A DNA stretch of 64,000 nucleotides from the NCBI GenBank assembly GCA_039030555.1, contig JBCCDY010000019.1, positions 19,429-83,428 on the forward strand, read 5' to 3'. Shown here piece by piece: positions 24,165 through 33,605 of this stretch. The notes beneath the pieces were generated by a model, which saw only the letters and a list, made by a program, of their open reading frames with translations, had not been told where the DNA came from and searched no databases. The stretch is from JBCCDY01 sp039030555 (GTDB lineage Bacteria > Bacteroidota > Bacteroidia > Cytophagales > Cyclobacteriaceae). The first letter of the stretch is position 1; each line of letters starts with the position of its first letter. The position numbers were made by a program, and so were the translations under genes.

Positions 24165-26885
24165 TTATAGATTAGCTTTGGCCGCAGCTACTTTCGCTAC
24201 TGGTACCCGATAAGGAGAGCAGCTCACATAGTTCATTCCAGCATGATGGCAGAAATCAACTGATTTTGGCTCCCCGCCATGTTCTCCGCATATACCGATG
24301 GTCAAATTGTGTTTGGTAGTGCGCCCTTTTTGTATCGCCATCGTAACAAGCTGACCTACACCTTCCTGGTCAAGTACCTGGAACGGATCTTCTTTTAAAA
24401 TCCCTTTTTCGATGTAGATCGGTAAGAACTTACCGGCATCATCCCTGGAGTAGCCAAATGTCATTTGGGTTAAATCATTGGTTCCGAAAGAAAAGAAGTC
24501 AGCATGGGTTGCGATTTTATCGGCAATCAAGGCAGCCCTTGGAACTTCGATCATGGTTCCTATTTTATAATCTATATGTTCATGGCGCTCAAGAAATACT
24601 TTTTCTATTTCCCTCTTCACGATATCGACCTGCATTTTGTACTCATTGAGTGTGCCGGTCAAAGGGATCATAATTTCGGGCTTAACATCTTCTTTCAGGT
24701 TCAAGGCTGCTTCTATTATCGCTCGTGTTTGCATTTCTGTAATTTCAGGATAAGTGTTTCCTAATCGGCAACCTCTGTGCCCCAACATAGGGTTAAGCTC
24801 TTTAAGCCCTTCAATTTTTCCCCGGACTTCCTCTTTTGAGATACCCATTGTTCTGGCCATCTCTTGCTGGCTTTCCTCATCCTGAGGTAGAAACTCATGG
24901 AGAGGTGGGTCAAGCAATCGAATGGTTACTGGATACCCTTTCATGGCCTTGAGGATACTTTCAAAATCTGACCTTTGCATCGGTAAAAGCTTAGTCAATG
25001 CTTTGCGCCTTCCCGTTTCATCGCCTGCAAGGATCATTTCCCGCATGGCCTTAATGCGCTCTCCTTCAAAAAACATATGTTCGGTCCGGCAAAGCCCAAT
25101 ACCTTCTGCTCCGAATTTTCTAGCAATTTCGGCTGTTTCAGGGGTATCGGCATTCGCATGGACTTTCATTTTAGCATATCGGTCAGCCAGTCCAATTAAA
25201 CGTGCCAGATTTCCACTGATCTGTACATTTTTGGTTTTCAGTTTGCCTTCATAGACCTTTCCGGTAGTTCCATCCAATGAAATCCAATCCCCTTCCTTGA
25301 AGGCTTTTCCATCTACGGTCATTGTTTTTTTATCCAGATCAAGATGAATAGCTCCTGCCCCACTAATGCAGCATTTTCCCATTCCACGTGCCACTACCGC
25401 TGCGTGTGAGGTCATACCTCCCCGGGCTGTTAAAATTCCTTCTGCCGCATCCATTCCGGCAAGGTCTTCAGGGGAAGTTTCTGTTCTTACTAACATTACT
25501 TTCTCTCCTTTAGCTTTCCACTCTGTGGCGTGATCAGAGAAGAACACAATCCTTCCTGAAGCTGCGCCTGGTGAAGCGGGCAATCCTTTAGCTATCGGAT
25601 TAACTTTTCCTACTTCCGTATGGTCGAATACCGGATGCAGAAGCTCTTCGACTTTATTCGCATTAATTCGTTTAAGCACTGTTTTTTCGTCAATCAACCC
25701 TTCATCGAACATTTCCATGGCGATCCGTACCATTGCAGCCCCGGTTCGTTTTCCATTCCGGGTTTGAAGGATCCAAAGCCTGTTTTCTTCAATCGTAAAT
25801 TCAAGGTCTTGCATATCCTGGAAATGGTTTTCCAGTTTTTGCTCTATTTCAGAAAGCTCCTTATAGATTTCAGGCATGTACTCTTCGAGAGAAGTATAAT
25901 TCTCTTTTCGATCTTCTTCATCGACCTTGGCCAGTTTGGCCCAGTTTTTCGAACCTTCCAGTGTAATTTGATGAGGCGTTCGAATGCCGGCCACCACATC
26001 TTCGCCCTGTGCATCAATCAAATACTCGCCATTGAATACATTTTCTCCGGTAGCTGCATCGCGGGTGAAAGCAACTCCCGATGCGGAAGTTTCGCCCATA
26101 TTTCCATACACCATGGCCTGCACATTGACTGCTGTTCCCCATTCTTCCGGAATGTTATTGAGTTTTCGGTACACGATAGCCCTTGGGGTGTGCCAGCTTT
26201 CAAAAACAGCTATAATGGAATTCCATAATTGGGTAGGAGGATCCTGAGGGAATTCCGTATCGGTAAGCTCCTTGATTTTATCCTTGTAGAGCGAAACTAG
26301 TTTTTTAAGGTCATCTGTGGAAAGTTCCTGGTCGGTTTTAACACCTTTGGCTTTTTTCATTTGCTCCAGGATCACCTCGAACACATCATGGTCATCGGTT
26401 ACATAAGTATTCACTTTCATCACCACGTCACCATACATTTGAATAAATCTTCGATAGGAATCCCAGGCAAAATGCGGCTTTCCGGATTTTCTTGCCAGCC
26501 CTTCCACCACTTCGTCATTCAAACCAATATCAAGAACGGTATCCATCATCCCTGGCATGGAATCACGCGCTCCCGAACGGACAGAAAGCAACAGCGGATT
26601 ATCCTCATTTCCGAACCTGGTTCCTATAATACGTTCTATGAACTGTACCCCTTCCCGTACCTCGGGTCGAAGAAGTTTTTTTACCTGTTCTTTGCCCAGC
26701 CTATGGTATTCGGTACAAACTTCAGTGGTAATGGTGAAACCAGGAGGTACAGGTAATCCAATCCTGGTCATTTCAGCTAAATTAGCTCCTTTTCCACCTA
26801 AAAGTGGTTTCATATTGGTGCTACCATCCGCTTCTCCATTTCCGAAACGATAAACTTGTTTGGTTCTTATTTGCGTAGTTTCCAT
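24165..26885 (-). CDS. ppdK: Pyruvate, phosphate dikinase
   Basis: This 906-residue enzyme is full length for PPDK. It interconverts pyruvate, ATP and phosphate with PEP, AMP and pyrophosphate. The N-terminal ATP-grasp part has MKPLLGGKGANLAEM and GLPVPPGFTITTE. The central phosphohistidine motif is GGMTSHAAVVARGMGKCCIS. The C-terminal PEP barrel ends in GICGEHGGEPKSV. It is cytoplasmic. It stands alone, 538 nt downstream of the hydrogenase maturation gene on the same strand. Its presence next to hydrogenase and V-ATPase operons fits pyrophosphate-linked, energy-sparing metabolism; that link is inference. Confidence 0.97.
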   Translation of the reverse strand: METTQIRTKQVYRFGNGEADGSTNMKPLLGGKGANLAEMTRIGLPVPPGFTITTEVCTEYHRLGKEQVKKLLRPEVREGVQFIERIIGTRFGNEDNPLLLSVRSGARDSMPGMMDTVLDIGLNDEVVEGLARKSGKPHFAWDSYRRFIQMYGDVVMKVNTYVTDDHDVFEVILEQMKKAKGVKTDQELSTDDLKKLVSLYKDKIKELTDTEFPQDPPTQLWNSIIAVFESWHTPRAIVYRKLNNIPEEWGTAVNVQAMVYGNMGETSASGVAFTRDAATGENVFNGEYLIDAQGEDVVAGIRTPHQITLEGSKNWAKLAKVDEEDRKENYTSLEEYMPEIYKELSEIEQKLENHFQDMQDLEFTIEENRLWILQTRNGKRTGAAMVRIAMEMFDEGLIDEKTVLKRINANKVEELLHPVFDHTEVGKVNPIAKGLPASPGAASGRIVFFSDHATEWKAKGEKVMLVRTETSPEDLAGMDAAEGILTARGGMTSHAAVVARGMGKCCISGAGAIHLDLDKKTMTVDGKAFKEGDWISLDGTTGKVYEGKLKTKNVQISGNLARLIGLADRYAKMKVHANADTPETAEIARKFGAEGIGLCRTEHMFFEGERIKAMREMILAGDETGRRKALTKLLPMQRSDFESILKAMKGYPVTIRLLDPPLHEFLPQDEESQQEMARTMGISKEEVRGKIEGLKELNPMLGHRGCRLGNTYPEITEMQTRAIIEAALNLKEDVKPEIMIPLTGTLNEYKMQVDIVKREIEKVFLERHEHIDYKIGTMIEVPRAALIADKIATHADFFSFGTNDLTQMTFGYSRDDAGKFLPIYIEKGILKEDPFQVLDQEGVGQLVTMAIQKGRTTKHNLTIGICGEHGGEPKSVDFCHHAGMNYVSCSPYRVPVAKVAAAKANL

Positions 26886-27013
26886 GGTTTCTCAAAGTAA
26901 GACTTAACCTCCCTGATTCTAATCCAGAATTCTCGAAATAACAATGATCTGGAAGAGTTGTAATTATGACTTTTGATAGGTGTGGGTGAAGATCACCAGG
27001 CTTAGTTAAAAGA

Positions 27014-27463
27014 CTATGAAAGACGATTGATTATTAAGTCCTTTACCTGTTCAATGGATTCGCTTACCAGTCCGGACATATCATCTCCAAAACCCCAATT
27101 CTCACCTTCAATTCCAATCAGAAGGAGCGATGAGTATGATTTATTCAACTCCTTCGCCAACTTGTACATTTCAATAAGACCCAAACTATGTGATGAAAAA
27201 GGTTTATCGGACTCGAATTTCCATTCTTCGAACGAATGGGCCAGATGTACTTTTCCAACCTCCGGTTTCTTCGGAAATATGGCATCAATGATCACAACTT
27301 CTTTTTCAACCCATTTTTCAATTATCCTGCTTAGGTCGTGTTGTTCAATTAGGTATTCTGCCAGGCCCGGGTGTTCTTTTTCCAAAGCCTGAACGATATG
27401 AACTCCAATAGCATCGTCCCCTCTAAGCTCGTTTCCAATACCAATGACTAGCTTTTTATTCAC
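27014..27463 (-). CDS. Hydrogenase maturation endopeptidase
   Basis: This is a HyaD/HycI-type protease with IGIGNELRGDDAIGVHIVQA at the N-terminus, giving the Glu and Asp Ni ligands, and VIIDAIFPKKPEVG following. I prefer the GTG at 27463, which overlaps the stop of the large subunit gene (GTGAATAA), over an upstream TTG at 27475. It should cleave the large subunit after its C-terminal nickel-binding His once the NiFe centre is inserted. The large subunit indeed keeps a removable tail. It is the last gene of the hydrogenase operon. Confidence 0.9.
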   Translation of the reverse strand: MNKKLVIGIGNELRGDDAIGVHIVQALEKEHPGLAEYLIEQHDLSRIIEKWVEKEVVIIDAIFPKKPEVGKVHLAHSFEEWKFESDKPFSSHSLGLIEMYKLAKELNKSYSSLLLIGIEGENWGFGDDMSGLVSESIEQVKDLIINRLS

Positions 27464-28757
27464 GCTTAATTTCAACGTTCAAGAAATGTGTAGAGCAGGA
27501 AATACAAGGATCATAATTTCGAACACCAGACTCGCAACGTTCGGTAAGTTCTTTATCATCCAATTCATGGTATTGTTCTACCAACAATCTAAGGTCGCGT
27601 TCTATTACTTTTTGGTTATGGCTGGTAGGTGCCACTATTTTGGCCTTTTTGATTAAGCCTTTTTCATCGAGACTATATTTATGATATAAAATGCCTCTTG
27701 GAGCTTCGGTCACAGCTTGACCAATCCCGGCTTTGGGCTCCACATGATCATTTATTTCTGAAGGATATTCATATTGGTCGATCAGTTGGATGGCTTCTCC
27801 GCAAGCATAAAATATCTCGATCATCCTGACGAGCAAGCTTTTGAAAGGATTATTACAAACAGGTGCTAATTTGATTTCGCTGGCAAGCAATTTAGCTTCA
27901 TCGGATAAGGCTTCGAAATTTAAATTGAAACGAGCCAATGGACCGGTGAAGATGATTTTATGTTCATCCATGGAAGTATGTAAGGTGGTACTATAAGACA
28001 TATGTTCTTCCGAAAAATGGTCTTCATATTCTTCCACTCCAATATTGAGTCCTTTATTTGAAACAATTCGACCCCGGTTCATCGGGTATTCTTCCGGATG
28101 TTGGAGTGCAACGAATTCATAATCAACAGTGAAATCAGGAAAATGGAGACCAGCTATCCATTTGGCTGAGTCATAGGCTATTTCCTGTGCCTTCTTCAAT
28201 CTCGCTTTTAATTCGTTGAATTCGGAAGCTTGGGGGTAACGGTAAAAACCTCCAAGCTTTACATTAATAGGGTGTATTTCCCTCCCTCCAAGAGTGCTTA
28301 CAATATCGTTTCCAGTCTTTTTTAAAGTGAACGCTTTCACTACCCAATCTTTATGGTCTTTGGCCATGGCAATAGCATCCGGATAACCAAGAAAGTCTGG
28401 TACATGAAGCATAAATGCATGAAGGGCATGACTTTCGACCCACTCCCCACAGTAAAGAAGCCTTCTAAGCTTATCGACCATTTTATGTGGAGTAAAGCCA
28501 CATATTTTCTCCATAGCATGGGTTGAACTCATCTGATACGCCACCGGACAAATCCCACAAATCCGGGCTGTGATATCAGGGGCTTCACGGAATGACCTTT
28601 CTTTTAGCATGGCCTCAAAGAAACGAGGTGCTTCAAAGATCTTTAGCTGTGATTCCGATACTTTTCCATCTTTCAGTTTCACATAAAAAGATCCCTCGCC
28701 TTCTACACGAGCAATGTAATCAAGTTTTACGGTCCTGGTTTTTTTACTTTCGCTCAT
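27456..28757 (-). CDS. hydA: Group 3b-type [NiFe]-hydrogenase large (alpha) subunit
   Basis: Starting at MSESKKTRTVKLD (28757) the protein has 433 residues. The proximal nickel motif ARICGICPVAYQMSS and the distal motif DPCISCSTH are intact, and FLNVEIKRE is the tail to be removed by the maturation protease. RVEGEGSFYVKL is the usual N-terminal signature. The sequence and the beta-gamma-delta-alpha gene order fit cytoplasmic group 3b NADP-linked hydrogenases (sulfhydrogenases), which evolve or consume H2 reversibly. The gene overlaps the small subunit gene by 14 nt. Confidence 0.93.
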   Translation of the reverse strand: MSESKKTRTVKLDYIARVEGEGSFYVKLKDGKVSESQLKIFEAPRFFEAMLKERSFREAPDITARICGICPVAYQMSSTHAMEKICGFTPHKMVDKLRRLLYCGEWVESHALHAFMLHVPDFLGYPDAIAMAKDHKDWVVKAFTLKKTGNDIVSTLGGREIHPINVKLGGFYRYPQASEFNELKARLKKAQEIAYDSAKWIAGLHFPDFTVDYEFVALQHPEEYPMNRGRIVSNKGLNIGVEEYEDHFSEEHMSYSTTLHTSMDEHKIIFTGPLARFNLNFEALSDEAKLLASEIKLAPVCNNPFKSLLVRMIEIFYACGEAIQLIDQYEYPSEINDHVEPKAGIGQAVTEAPRGILYHKYSLDEKGLIKKAKIVAPTSHNQKVIERDLRLLVEQYHELDDKELTERCESGVRNYDPCISCSTHFLNVEIKRE

Positions 28758-29523
28758 AGTTTTTACTTTCTTCTGAAAATTTTGGCGAACCACTATTGAA
28801 GTTTCTGAAAAGCCTCATGATATCATGGTTTTCCAAGCCGTTTGCTGATAAATGTTTTGCTAAAGTCTCCGTATTTGGGTTTTCTTTTGGTCCGTAACAC
28901 CCAAAGCAAGCCCGATAATAATGTGGGCATAAAGCTCCGCACCCAGCTTGAGTTACAGGCCCCAGGCACGGCATATTTTGGGTGACGGCTATACAAGGGT
29001 TACCATCCAGCTTGCATTCTATGCATAAGCTATGGTCTGGGATATTAGGTTTTTTTCCAACCAGGTAAGAAGATATCACTTCAAGTAGCTGCTGCTTATT
29101 GATCGGGCATCCCCGCAATTCATAATCCACTTGAACATGGTCTGAAATTGGAGTGGAAGTTTCCAACGTTTGAATGTATTCAGGCTTTGCATAAACCGTT
29201 TTTACATATTTCGAGACTTTAACATAATTCCTAAGTGCCTGTATACCTCCTGCTGTAGCGCATGCTCCAATGCTCATTAGAAATTTTGAATTCTTTCTAA
29301 TATTAAGAATATGCATGGCATCGTGGGGGGTAGTGATAGAACCTTCTACCAGTGAAATATCATAAGGGCCTTCGATAACTGTTTTCGTAGCTTCAGGGAA
29401 GTAGGCAATGGTGACCTTATCGGCTAATAGTAAGAGTTCGTCTTCGCAATCCAAAATACTGAGTTGACATCCATCGCAGGAGGCAAATTTCCACACAGCC
29501 AATTTTGCTTTATTATCGCTCAT
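28744..29523 (-). CDS. hydD: [NiFe]-hydrogenase small (delta) subunit
   Basis: This 259-residue protein carries the proximal [4Fe-4S] motif FASCDGCQLSILDCEDELL and SIGACATAGGIQALRN. The later Cys-rich segments RGCPINKQQLLEV, CKLDGNPC and CLGPVTQAGCGALCP suggest further clusters. It transfers electrons from the NiFe site to the flavin subunit. No Tat signal is present, in keeping with a cytoplasmic enzyme. Its start overlaps the gamma gene stop by 4 nt, so translation is coupled. Confidence 0.92.
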   Translation of the reverse strand: MSDNKAKLAVWKFASCDGCQLSILDCEDELLLLADKVTIAYFPEATKTVIEGPYDISLVEGSITTPHDAMHILNIRKNSKFLMSIGACATAGGIQALRNYVKVSKYVKTVYAKPEYIQTLETSTPISDHVQVDYELRGCPINKQQLLEVISSYLVGKKPNIPDHSLCIECKLDGNPCIAVTQNMPCLGPVTQAGCGALCPHYYRACFGCYGPKENPNTETLAKHLSANGLENHDIMRLFRNFNSGSPKFSEESKNYERK

Positions 29524-30392
29524 AATTCGTGGATTTTTAGATGAGGTTTTATCGAATTGAAATTAAATACTGCACCATCCTTGCATATAAAATGGGGTCC
29601 ATATTGACAATGTCCGCAAAAACCGATAGCGCATTTCATATTGCGTTCCATAGAAACGAAAATATTTTCGTCAGAAATACCATGCTCAAGCAGGGCATAA
29701 GCCCCAAAGCGCATCATGACCTCAGGCCCGCAGACAAAGGCTACAGTATTTTCGGGATCAAATTTGGCTTTGTTGACCAAATGGGTAACTACTCCTACGT
29801 TGCCGTGCCATTTGGAAAAAGCATGATCAACGGTTATGAGAAGGTTAACGCTTGGATCGGACTGCCAGTAGATGATATCTTCATGATAAATGATACCATC
29901 AGGATTCCTTGTACCATAAAGAACATTTACATCCCCGAATTGATCCCGCTTGTTCATCACGGTTTCAATAACCGGTCTTAATGGGCATAAGCCAACTCCT
30001 CCGGCCATAATGATCAAATCCTTTCCCCGGGCATTTTCAATTGGCCAGCATGTACCGAAAGGGCCTCTAATGCCAAGATTATCGTTGATAGATAAACCAT
30101 TAATGGCATGCGATACAGCACCAACATCCTGAATGGTGTGGACCAACTTATGTTCTGTTTGAAATAAACTACTCACTGAAATAGGAATTTCACCTACTCC
30201 GAAAGCATAGAGCATATTGAATTGTCCGGGCTTAATAGGCTCGATCCTTTTCTGCCTGGCAGGCTCAAAAGCAAAAGTCATGAGTTTCCGGTTTTCCATT
30301 TTTTTGGAAGTGACCTTATAGGGAATTGGTACCCAAGGGCTTTCAATTTCCGAAGCTTCTTCTTTCACTTTATACTCTTTGGTTGTATACAT
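29520..30392 (-). CDS. hydG: Hydrogenase gamma subunit, FAD/NAD(P)-binding reductase with 2Fe-2S tail
   Basis: This 290-residue diaphorase subunit has KPGQFNMLYAFGVGEIPISV (flavin side), GPFGTCWPI, then the NAD(P)-binding MAGGVGLCPLRPVIETV and VAFVCGPEVMMRF. The C-terminus holds a Cys cluster, CAIGFCGHCQYG with a later Cys, as in dihydroorotate-dehydrogenase electron-transfer subunits. It moves electrons between NAD(P)H and the hydrogenase small subunit. It overlaps the upstream cyclic-nucleotide-binding gene by 23 nt. Confidence 0.92.
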   Translation of the reverse strand: MYTTKEYKVKEEASEIESPWVPIPYKVTSKKMENRKLMTFAFEPARQKRIEPIKPGQFNMLYAFGVGEIPISVSSLFQTEHKLVHTIQDVGAVSHAINGLSINDNLGIRGPFGTCWPIENARGKDLIIMAGGVGLCPLRPVIETVMNKRDQFGDVNVLYGTRNPDGIIYHEDIIYWQSDPSVNLLITVDHAFSKWHGNVGVVTHLVNKAKFDPENTVAFVCGPEVMMRFGAYALLEHGISDENIFVSMERNMKCAIGFCGHCQYGPHFICKDGAVFNFNSIKPHLKIHEL

Positions 30393-30831
30393 CCAAAAGT
30401 TGAATTCTCGTATCAGTCAATCGTTTATTCATTACGGAAGCAGAGTGCTTCATCAGCAAGTACCCCAACGTATGATCTTCCTCACATTTCTTCCTTACAC
30501 AAGTGCCGTTAAGAGCCACAACGGAGGTATGCTCCAGGGCTTTTAAATCGAATTGTAATCGATAAGGAGGTATTATCCAGCTAAAACCGGCTATTTCTCC
30601 CTCGTGTAAAGTCCTGATCGTCAATTGTCCTTTTACCGGGTGTTGGAGTTGAACAGCTATTTTTCCACTCCTGATCACGAAAAGATAATCGGCCGAATCG
30701 TTTTCTTTACCGACGTACTCATTAGCTGAGAAATGCATATTTTGACCACATCCCGCAATAAACTCTAGCATATCGTCCGATAAGTCTTCGAAAAAAGAGA
30801 GTTCATTAAGCAAATCTTTTATGGACTTCAT
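30370..30831 (-). CDS. Cyclic-nucleotide-binding-domain protein within the hydrogenase operon
   Basis: I start at MKSIKDLLNELSFFEDLSDD (30831), just past the upstream stop; 153 residues. It is a Crp-type beta-roll: NEYVGKENDSADYLFVIRSG, KIAVQLQHPVKGQLTIRTLH, EGEIAGFSWIIPPYRLQFDL. A short helical end follows, but the helix-turn-helix domain of Crp/Fnr regulators is absent. The usual phosphate-binding Arg-Ala pair is not obvious (SWIIPPYR instead), so cNMP binding is doubtful. Being inside the operon between beta and gamma suggests a regulatory or structural role in the hydrogenase. Confidence 0.82.
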   Translation of the reverse strand: MKSIKDLLNELSFFEDLSDDMLEFIAGCGQNMHFSANEYVGKENDSADYLFVIRSGKIAVQLQHPVKGQLTIRTLHEGEIAGFSWIIPPYRLQFDLKALEHTSVVALNGTCVRKKCEEDHTLGYLLMKHSASVMNKRLTDTRIQLLDVYNQRV

Positions 30832-30844
30832 GGTCTTCAAGATT

Positions 30845-31957
30845 TTAGTTTTCAATTGCTTTCAATTCTTCAGTGATATCGATTCCAACCGGACACCAGG
30901 TGATGCACCTTCCGCATCCAACACAACCGGAAGTCCCGAATTGGTCGTACCAGCTCGATAGCTTATGCGACATCCATTGACGATATCTGGATTTAGTGCT
31001 GTTCCTGACCCTTCCACCGTGTATGAAAGAGAATTCCCCATTAAAGCAGCTATCCCATCGAAGCCATCGTTCGCTGTGGTCACCGCTGAGGTCTGTTATA
31101 TCTTCAGTCGATGTGCAAAAGCAAGTGGGGCAAACCATTGTACAATTGGCACAACTCAAACATTTTTCAGCTACCTCTTCCCAGTGCCTGTGTTCCAAAT
31201 TGGCTTTGATCGTAGTGGCTGCCTGAGACGGATCAAATCGAAAAGGCATGGAATCAATAGCCTTTTCAATGTGCTCTTCAGCATATTGTATTTCCACCTG
31301 ACCGGCTCGTTTAAAATCCAGTACATTTATAAAAGTACTGGCCTTGTCCGATTTAAAATCAGCAAGAAAGTAGTGGCCTGAATGATTGAGTACTTCTACC
31401 AGGGAAATATCAAAATCATCTTTTGGTACAGGGCCTGTTCCCATGGAAGTACAGAAACAATTATCTGATGGCCTTGTGCATGCTGCTGAGATAATGAAAA
31501 GTTGTTCTCTTGCTTTCTTGTACCATTCGTTTATGAAAGGACCTTCGAGAAAAACTTTGTCCAGAATTTTTATAGCTGATAGATCGCAGCTTCGAATGCC
31601 CCAAAATGCCATTTTTGATGGGTCCTCCCTGACAGAAATTTTAAAATTTTCCTGGGAACCATCGGCTTCCCAAAGCTTTCTTTTTGGAGGGTGAAGGAAC
31701 TTTTTAAATGATTGAGGCCCTAAGGTGTATTGGAAAAAGCTATTGTCATCTTTTTGTTCAATTCTATATTGCCCCTTATTTTGTTCATCGTAATAGCCTT
31801 TCGCAATTTGAGTGAAATCTCCGAGATGATCCAACATGACAACTCCATCCCTGAACACGGGGCCTACATTTAAAAACCCTTGATGCTTAAGTTCTTTAAA
31901 GAGGATAGCTAAGTCCTCCGTAGTTAGGCAATATTTTTCCTTACCGTTCGATCGCAT
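30845..31957 (-). CDS. hydB: Hydrogenase beta subunit, 4Fe-4S ferredoxin-type
   Basis: This 370-residue iron-sulfur protein of the sulfhydrogenase beta family has GIRSCDLSAIKILDKVF in the N-terminal half and two clusters at the C-terminus: CLSCANCTMVCPTCFC and CVGCGRCITWCPVGID. It mediates electron flow between the flavin subunit and other acceptors. It is the first gene of the six-gene hydrogenase operon and divergent from a universal stress protein gene, with a 209-bp shared regulatory region. Confidence 0.92.
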   Translation of the reverse strand: MRSNGKEKYCLTTEDLAILFKELKHQGFLNVGPVFRDGVVMLDHLGDFTQIAKGYYDEQNKGQYRIEQKDDNSFFQYTLGPQSFKKFLHPPKRKLWEADGSQENFKISVREDPSKMAFWGIRSCDLSAIKILDKVFLEGPFINEWYKKAREQLFIISAACTRPSDNCFCTSMGTGPVPKDDFDISLVEVLNHSGHYFLADFKSDKASTFINVLDFKRAGQVEIQYAEEHIEKAIDSMPFRFDPSQAATTIKANLEHRHWEEVAEKCLSCANCTMVCPTCFCTSTEDITDLSGDHSERWLRWDSCFNGEFSFIHGGRVRNSTKSRYRQWMSHKLSSWYDQFGTSGCVGCGRCITWCPVGIDITEELKAIEN

Positions 31958-32166
31958 GATTAACGGATTTTGACCTTCTATAAGGTGATCAAATTATGCA
32001 TTCAATGAAATGATGCTCGCTAGTTCAGAATATGATTTTGAGCATTGGACATTAGTTGTGACCAAAGTCAGCTTAAATCACAACGATAGTCATATTGAGA
32101 GGGTTTTTCTACCTTTATCTTAAGCCCAATCCAATAGTACAGAAATAAAACCCAGAATCTACGATC

Positions 32167-32988
32167 ATGACTGAACGTGTAATATTGTTTCCTACGGACT
32201 TTTCGGAGAGATCCTTAAATGCACTTAACCAGGCCATAGCATTTGCAGAGCGATTTAATGATAAAATGATCATTTTTCACTCTTATTCCAGGCCTTTTAT
32301 CAAAGATGCAAGCCCTTCACAAACTAAGTCAGAATTACTGAAGCTCGAACAGAAAATTGATGAGCAATTTGAAACCATAAAGAGCCAGCATCCGGAACTA
32401 CAAAAGCTGAATTATGAGTTTAGGAAAGAAATAGGAGTTTCCACTGAAATGATATCTCGAATCTCTAAAACAGAGAAAATAGACTTGATCATTATGGCTA
32501 CCAAAGGGGCGCGTGGACTTGGAGAAATCTGGGGGACCACTAGTGCCAAGATCGTAAAACTTGTAGATGTCCCGGTACTGATTGTTCCTGATGGTTCAGA
32601 GCTTATGAATATGAAGAAGATTGGCCTGGCCTGTGATTACAGCGAAGAGGTCGACTATCGAAAACTTGCTTTTTTAGTGGAGGTGGCAGAAACCCAAAGC
32701 CTGGATATCGATGTCTTTTCCCTTAATCGGGATGAAAAAAAGATGACCAGCGAAGAATTAGAACATCAGACGTTTGTAAAAAAGCAGCTTCAAAGTATTA
32801 ATACCTCCTTCAACTTCGAATTTACACACAATATTGAAGATGGGGTTATTGATTATTGCCAGTCAAATAAAATTGGAATTATGGCGATTGTACCTAAGAG
32901 TTATACTTATATAGAAAGGCTTTTCCATGAAAGCCTGACAGAACGCATGGCATTCAGAAGTCCAATTCCACTTCTCGTTTTAAAATAA
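32167..32988 (+). CDS. Universal stress protein, tandem UspA domains
   Basis: This 273-residue protein has two UspA domains. The first starts MTERVILFPTDFSERSLNAL and ends LIIMATKGARGLGEIWGTTS, where G-x2-G-x9-G(S/T)-type ATP motif residues are partly kept. The second domain (about 150-273) is more divergent, ending RMAFRSPIPLLVLK. It is cytoplasmic. It lies 8 nt before the V-ATPase subunit E gene and is probably the first gene of that operon. Its promoter would share the intergenic region with the hydrogenase operon. Confidence 0.9.
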   Translation: MTERVILFPTDFSERSLNALNQAIAFAERFNDKMIIFHSYSRPFIKDASPSQTKSELLKLEQKIDEQFETIKSQHPELQKLNYEFRKEIGVSTEMISRISKTEKIDLIIMATKGARGLGEIWGTTSAKIVKLVDVPVLIVPDGSELMNMKKIGLACDYSEEVDYRKLAFLVEVAETQSLDIDVFSLNRDEKKMTSEELEHQTFVKKQLQSINTSFNFEFTHNIEDGVIDYCQSNKIGIMAIVPKSYTYIERLFHESLTERMAFRSPIPLLVLK

Positions 32989-32996
32989 AAAAAGCA

Positions 32997-33605
32997 ATGG
33001 CAGAACTAAATAACCTAGAGACTTTAACCGACCAGATTTATAAAGAAGGTGTTGAGAAAGCCGAAGCTAAATCTAAAGAGATCATTCAGGAAGCTGAAAA
33101 ACAGAAGGAGGAATCAATAAAGAAAGCAAAGGAGGAAGCTGATAAAATCATATCTGAAGCTAAGAAAGAAGCTGAAAGAATGAATAGAAGTGTGATCAAC
33201 GAACTTCAGCTTAAGGGCAATCAGATCATGAATGATTTTAAAGTGGAGATCACCAAGTTACTTTCAGAAAAAATAGTAGATAAGCACGTTAGTGAAGCTT
33301 TTGCCGATACCGAATTCTTCAAAAGCCTCATTAAAAAATCTGCTGAACACTGGGCTAAAAATGATCAGTTGGAAGTTACGCTACCACAGTCGATAGAGAA
33401 CGATACAAGAAAAGCTCTGCGTAACAGTATTGTTGAGAGTGTCCCCAATTTGATCATCAACTTTAATGGCAAGTTTGAGAATGGCTTCAGGATTGCCAAA
33501 GAGGGTAGTTCTTATCAGGTTTCCTTCAGTGAGGAGGACTTTAAGCGATTGTTTCAGGCCTATCTCACGGAAGAAACGATTGACGTTTTATTCAAAAAGG
33601 CCTAA
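32997..33605 (+). CDS. atpE: V-type ATP synthase subunit E
   Basis: This 202-residue peripheral-stalk protein has a charged alpha-helical N-terminus (residues 10-75; EAEKQKEESIKKAKEEADKI), as in V-type E subunits, and a mixed C-terminal head that binds the A3B3 hexamer. Its stop overlaps the next start (ATGA-type, 1 nt shared). Gene order E, DUF2764, A, B, D, I, K matches V-ATPase operons of spirochaetes, chlamydiae and Bacteroidota. Confidence 0.9.
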   Translation: MAELNNLETLTDQIYKEGVEKAEAKSKEIIQEAEKQKEESIKKAKEEADKIISEAKKEAERMNRSVINELQLKGNQIMNDFKVEITKLLSEKIVDKHVSEAFADTEFFKSLIKKSAEHWAKNDQLEVTLPQSIENDTRKALRNSIVESVPNLIINFNGKFENGFRIAKEGSSYQVSFSEEDFKRLFQAYLTEETIDVLFKKA

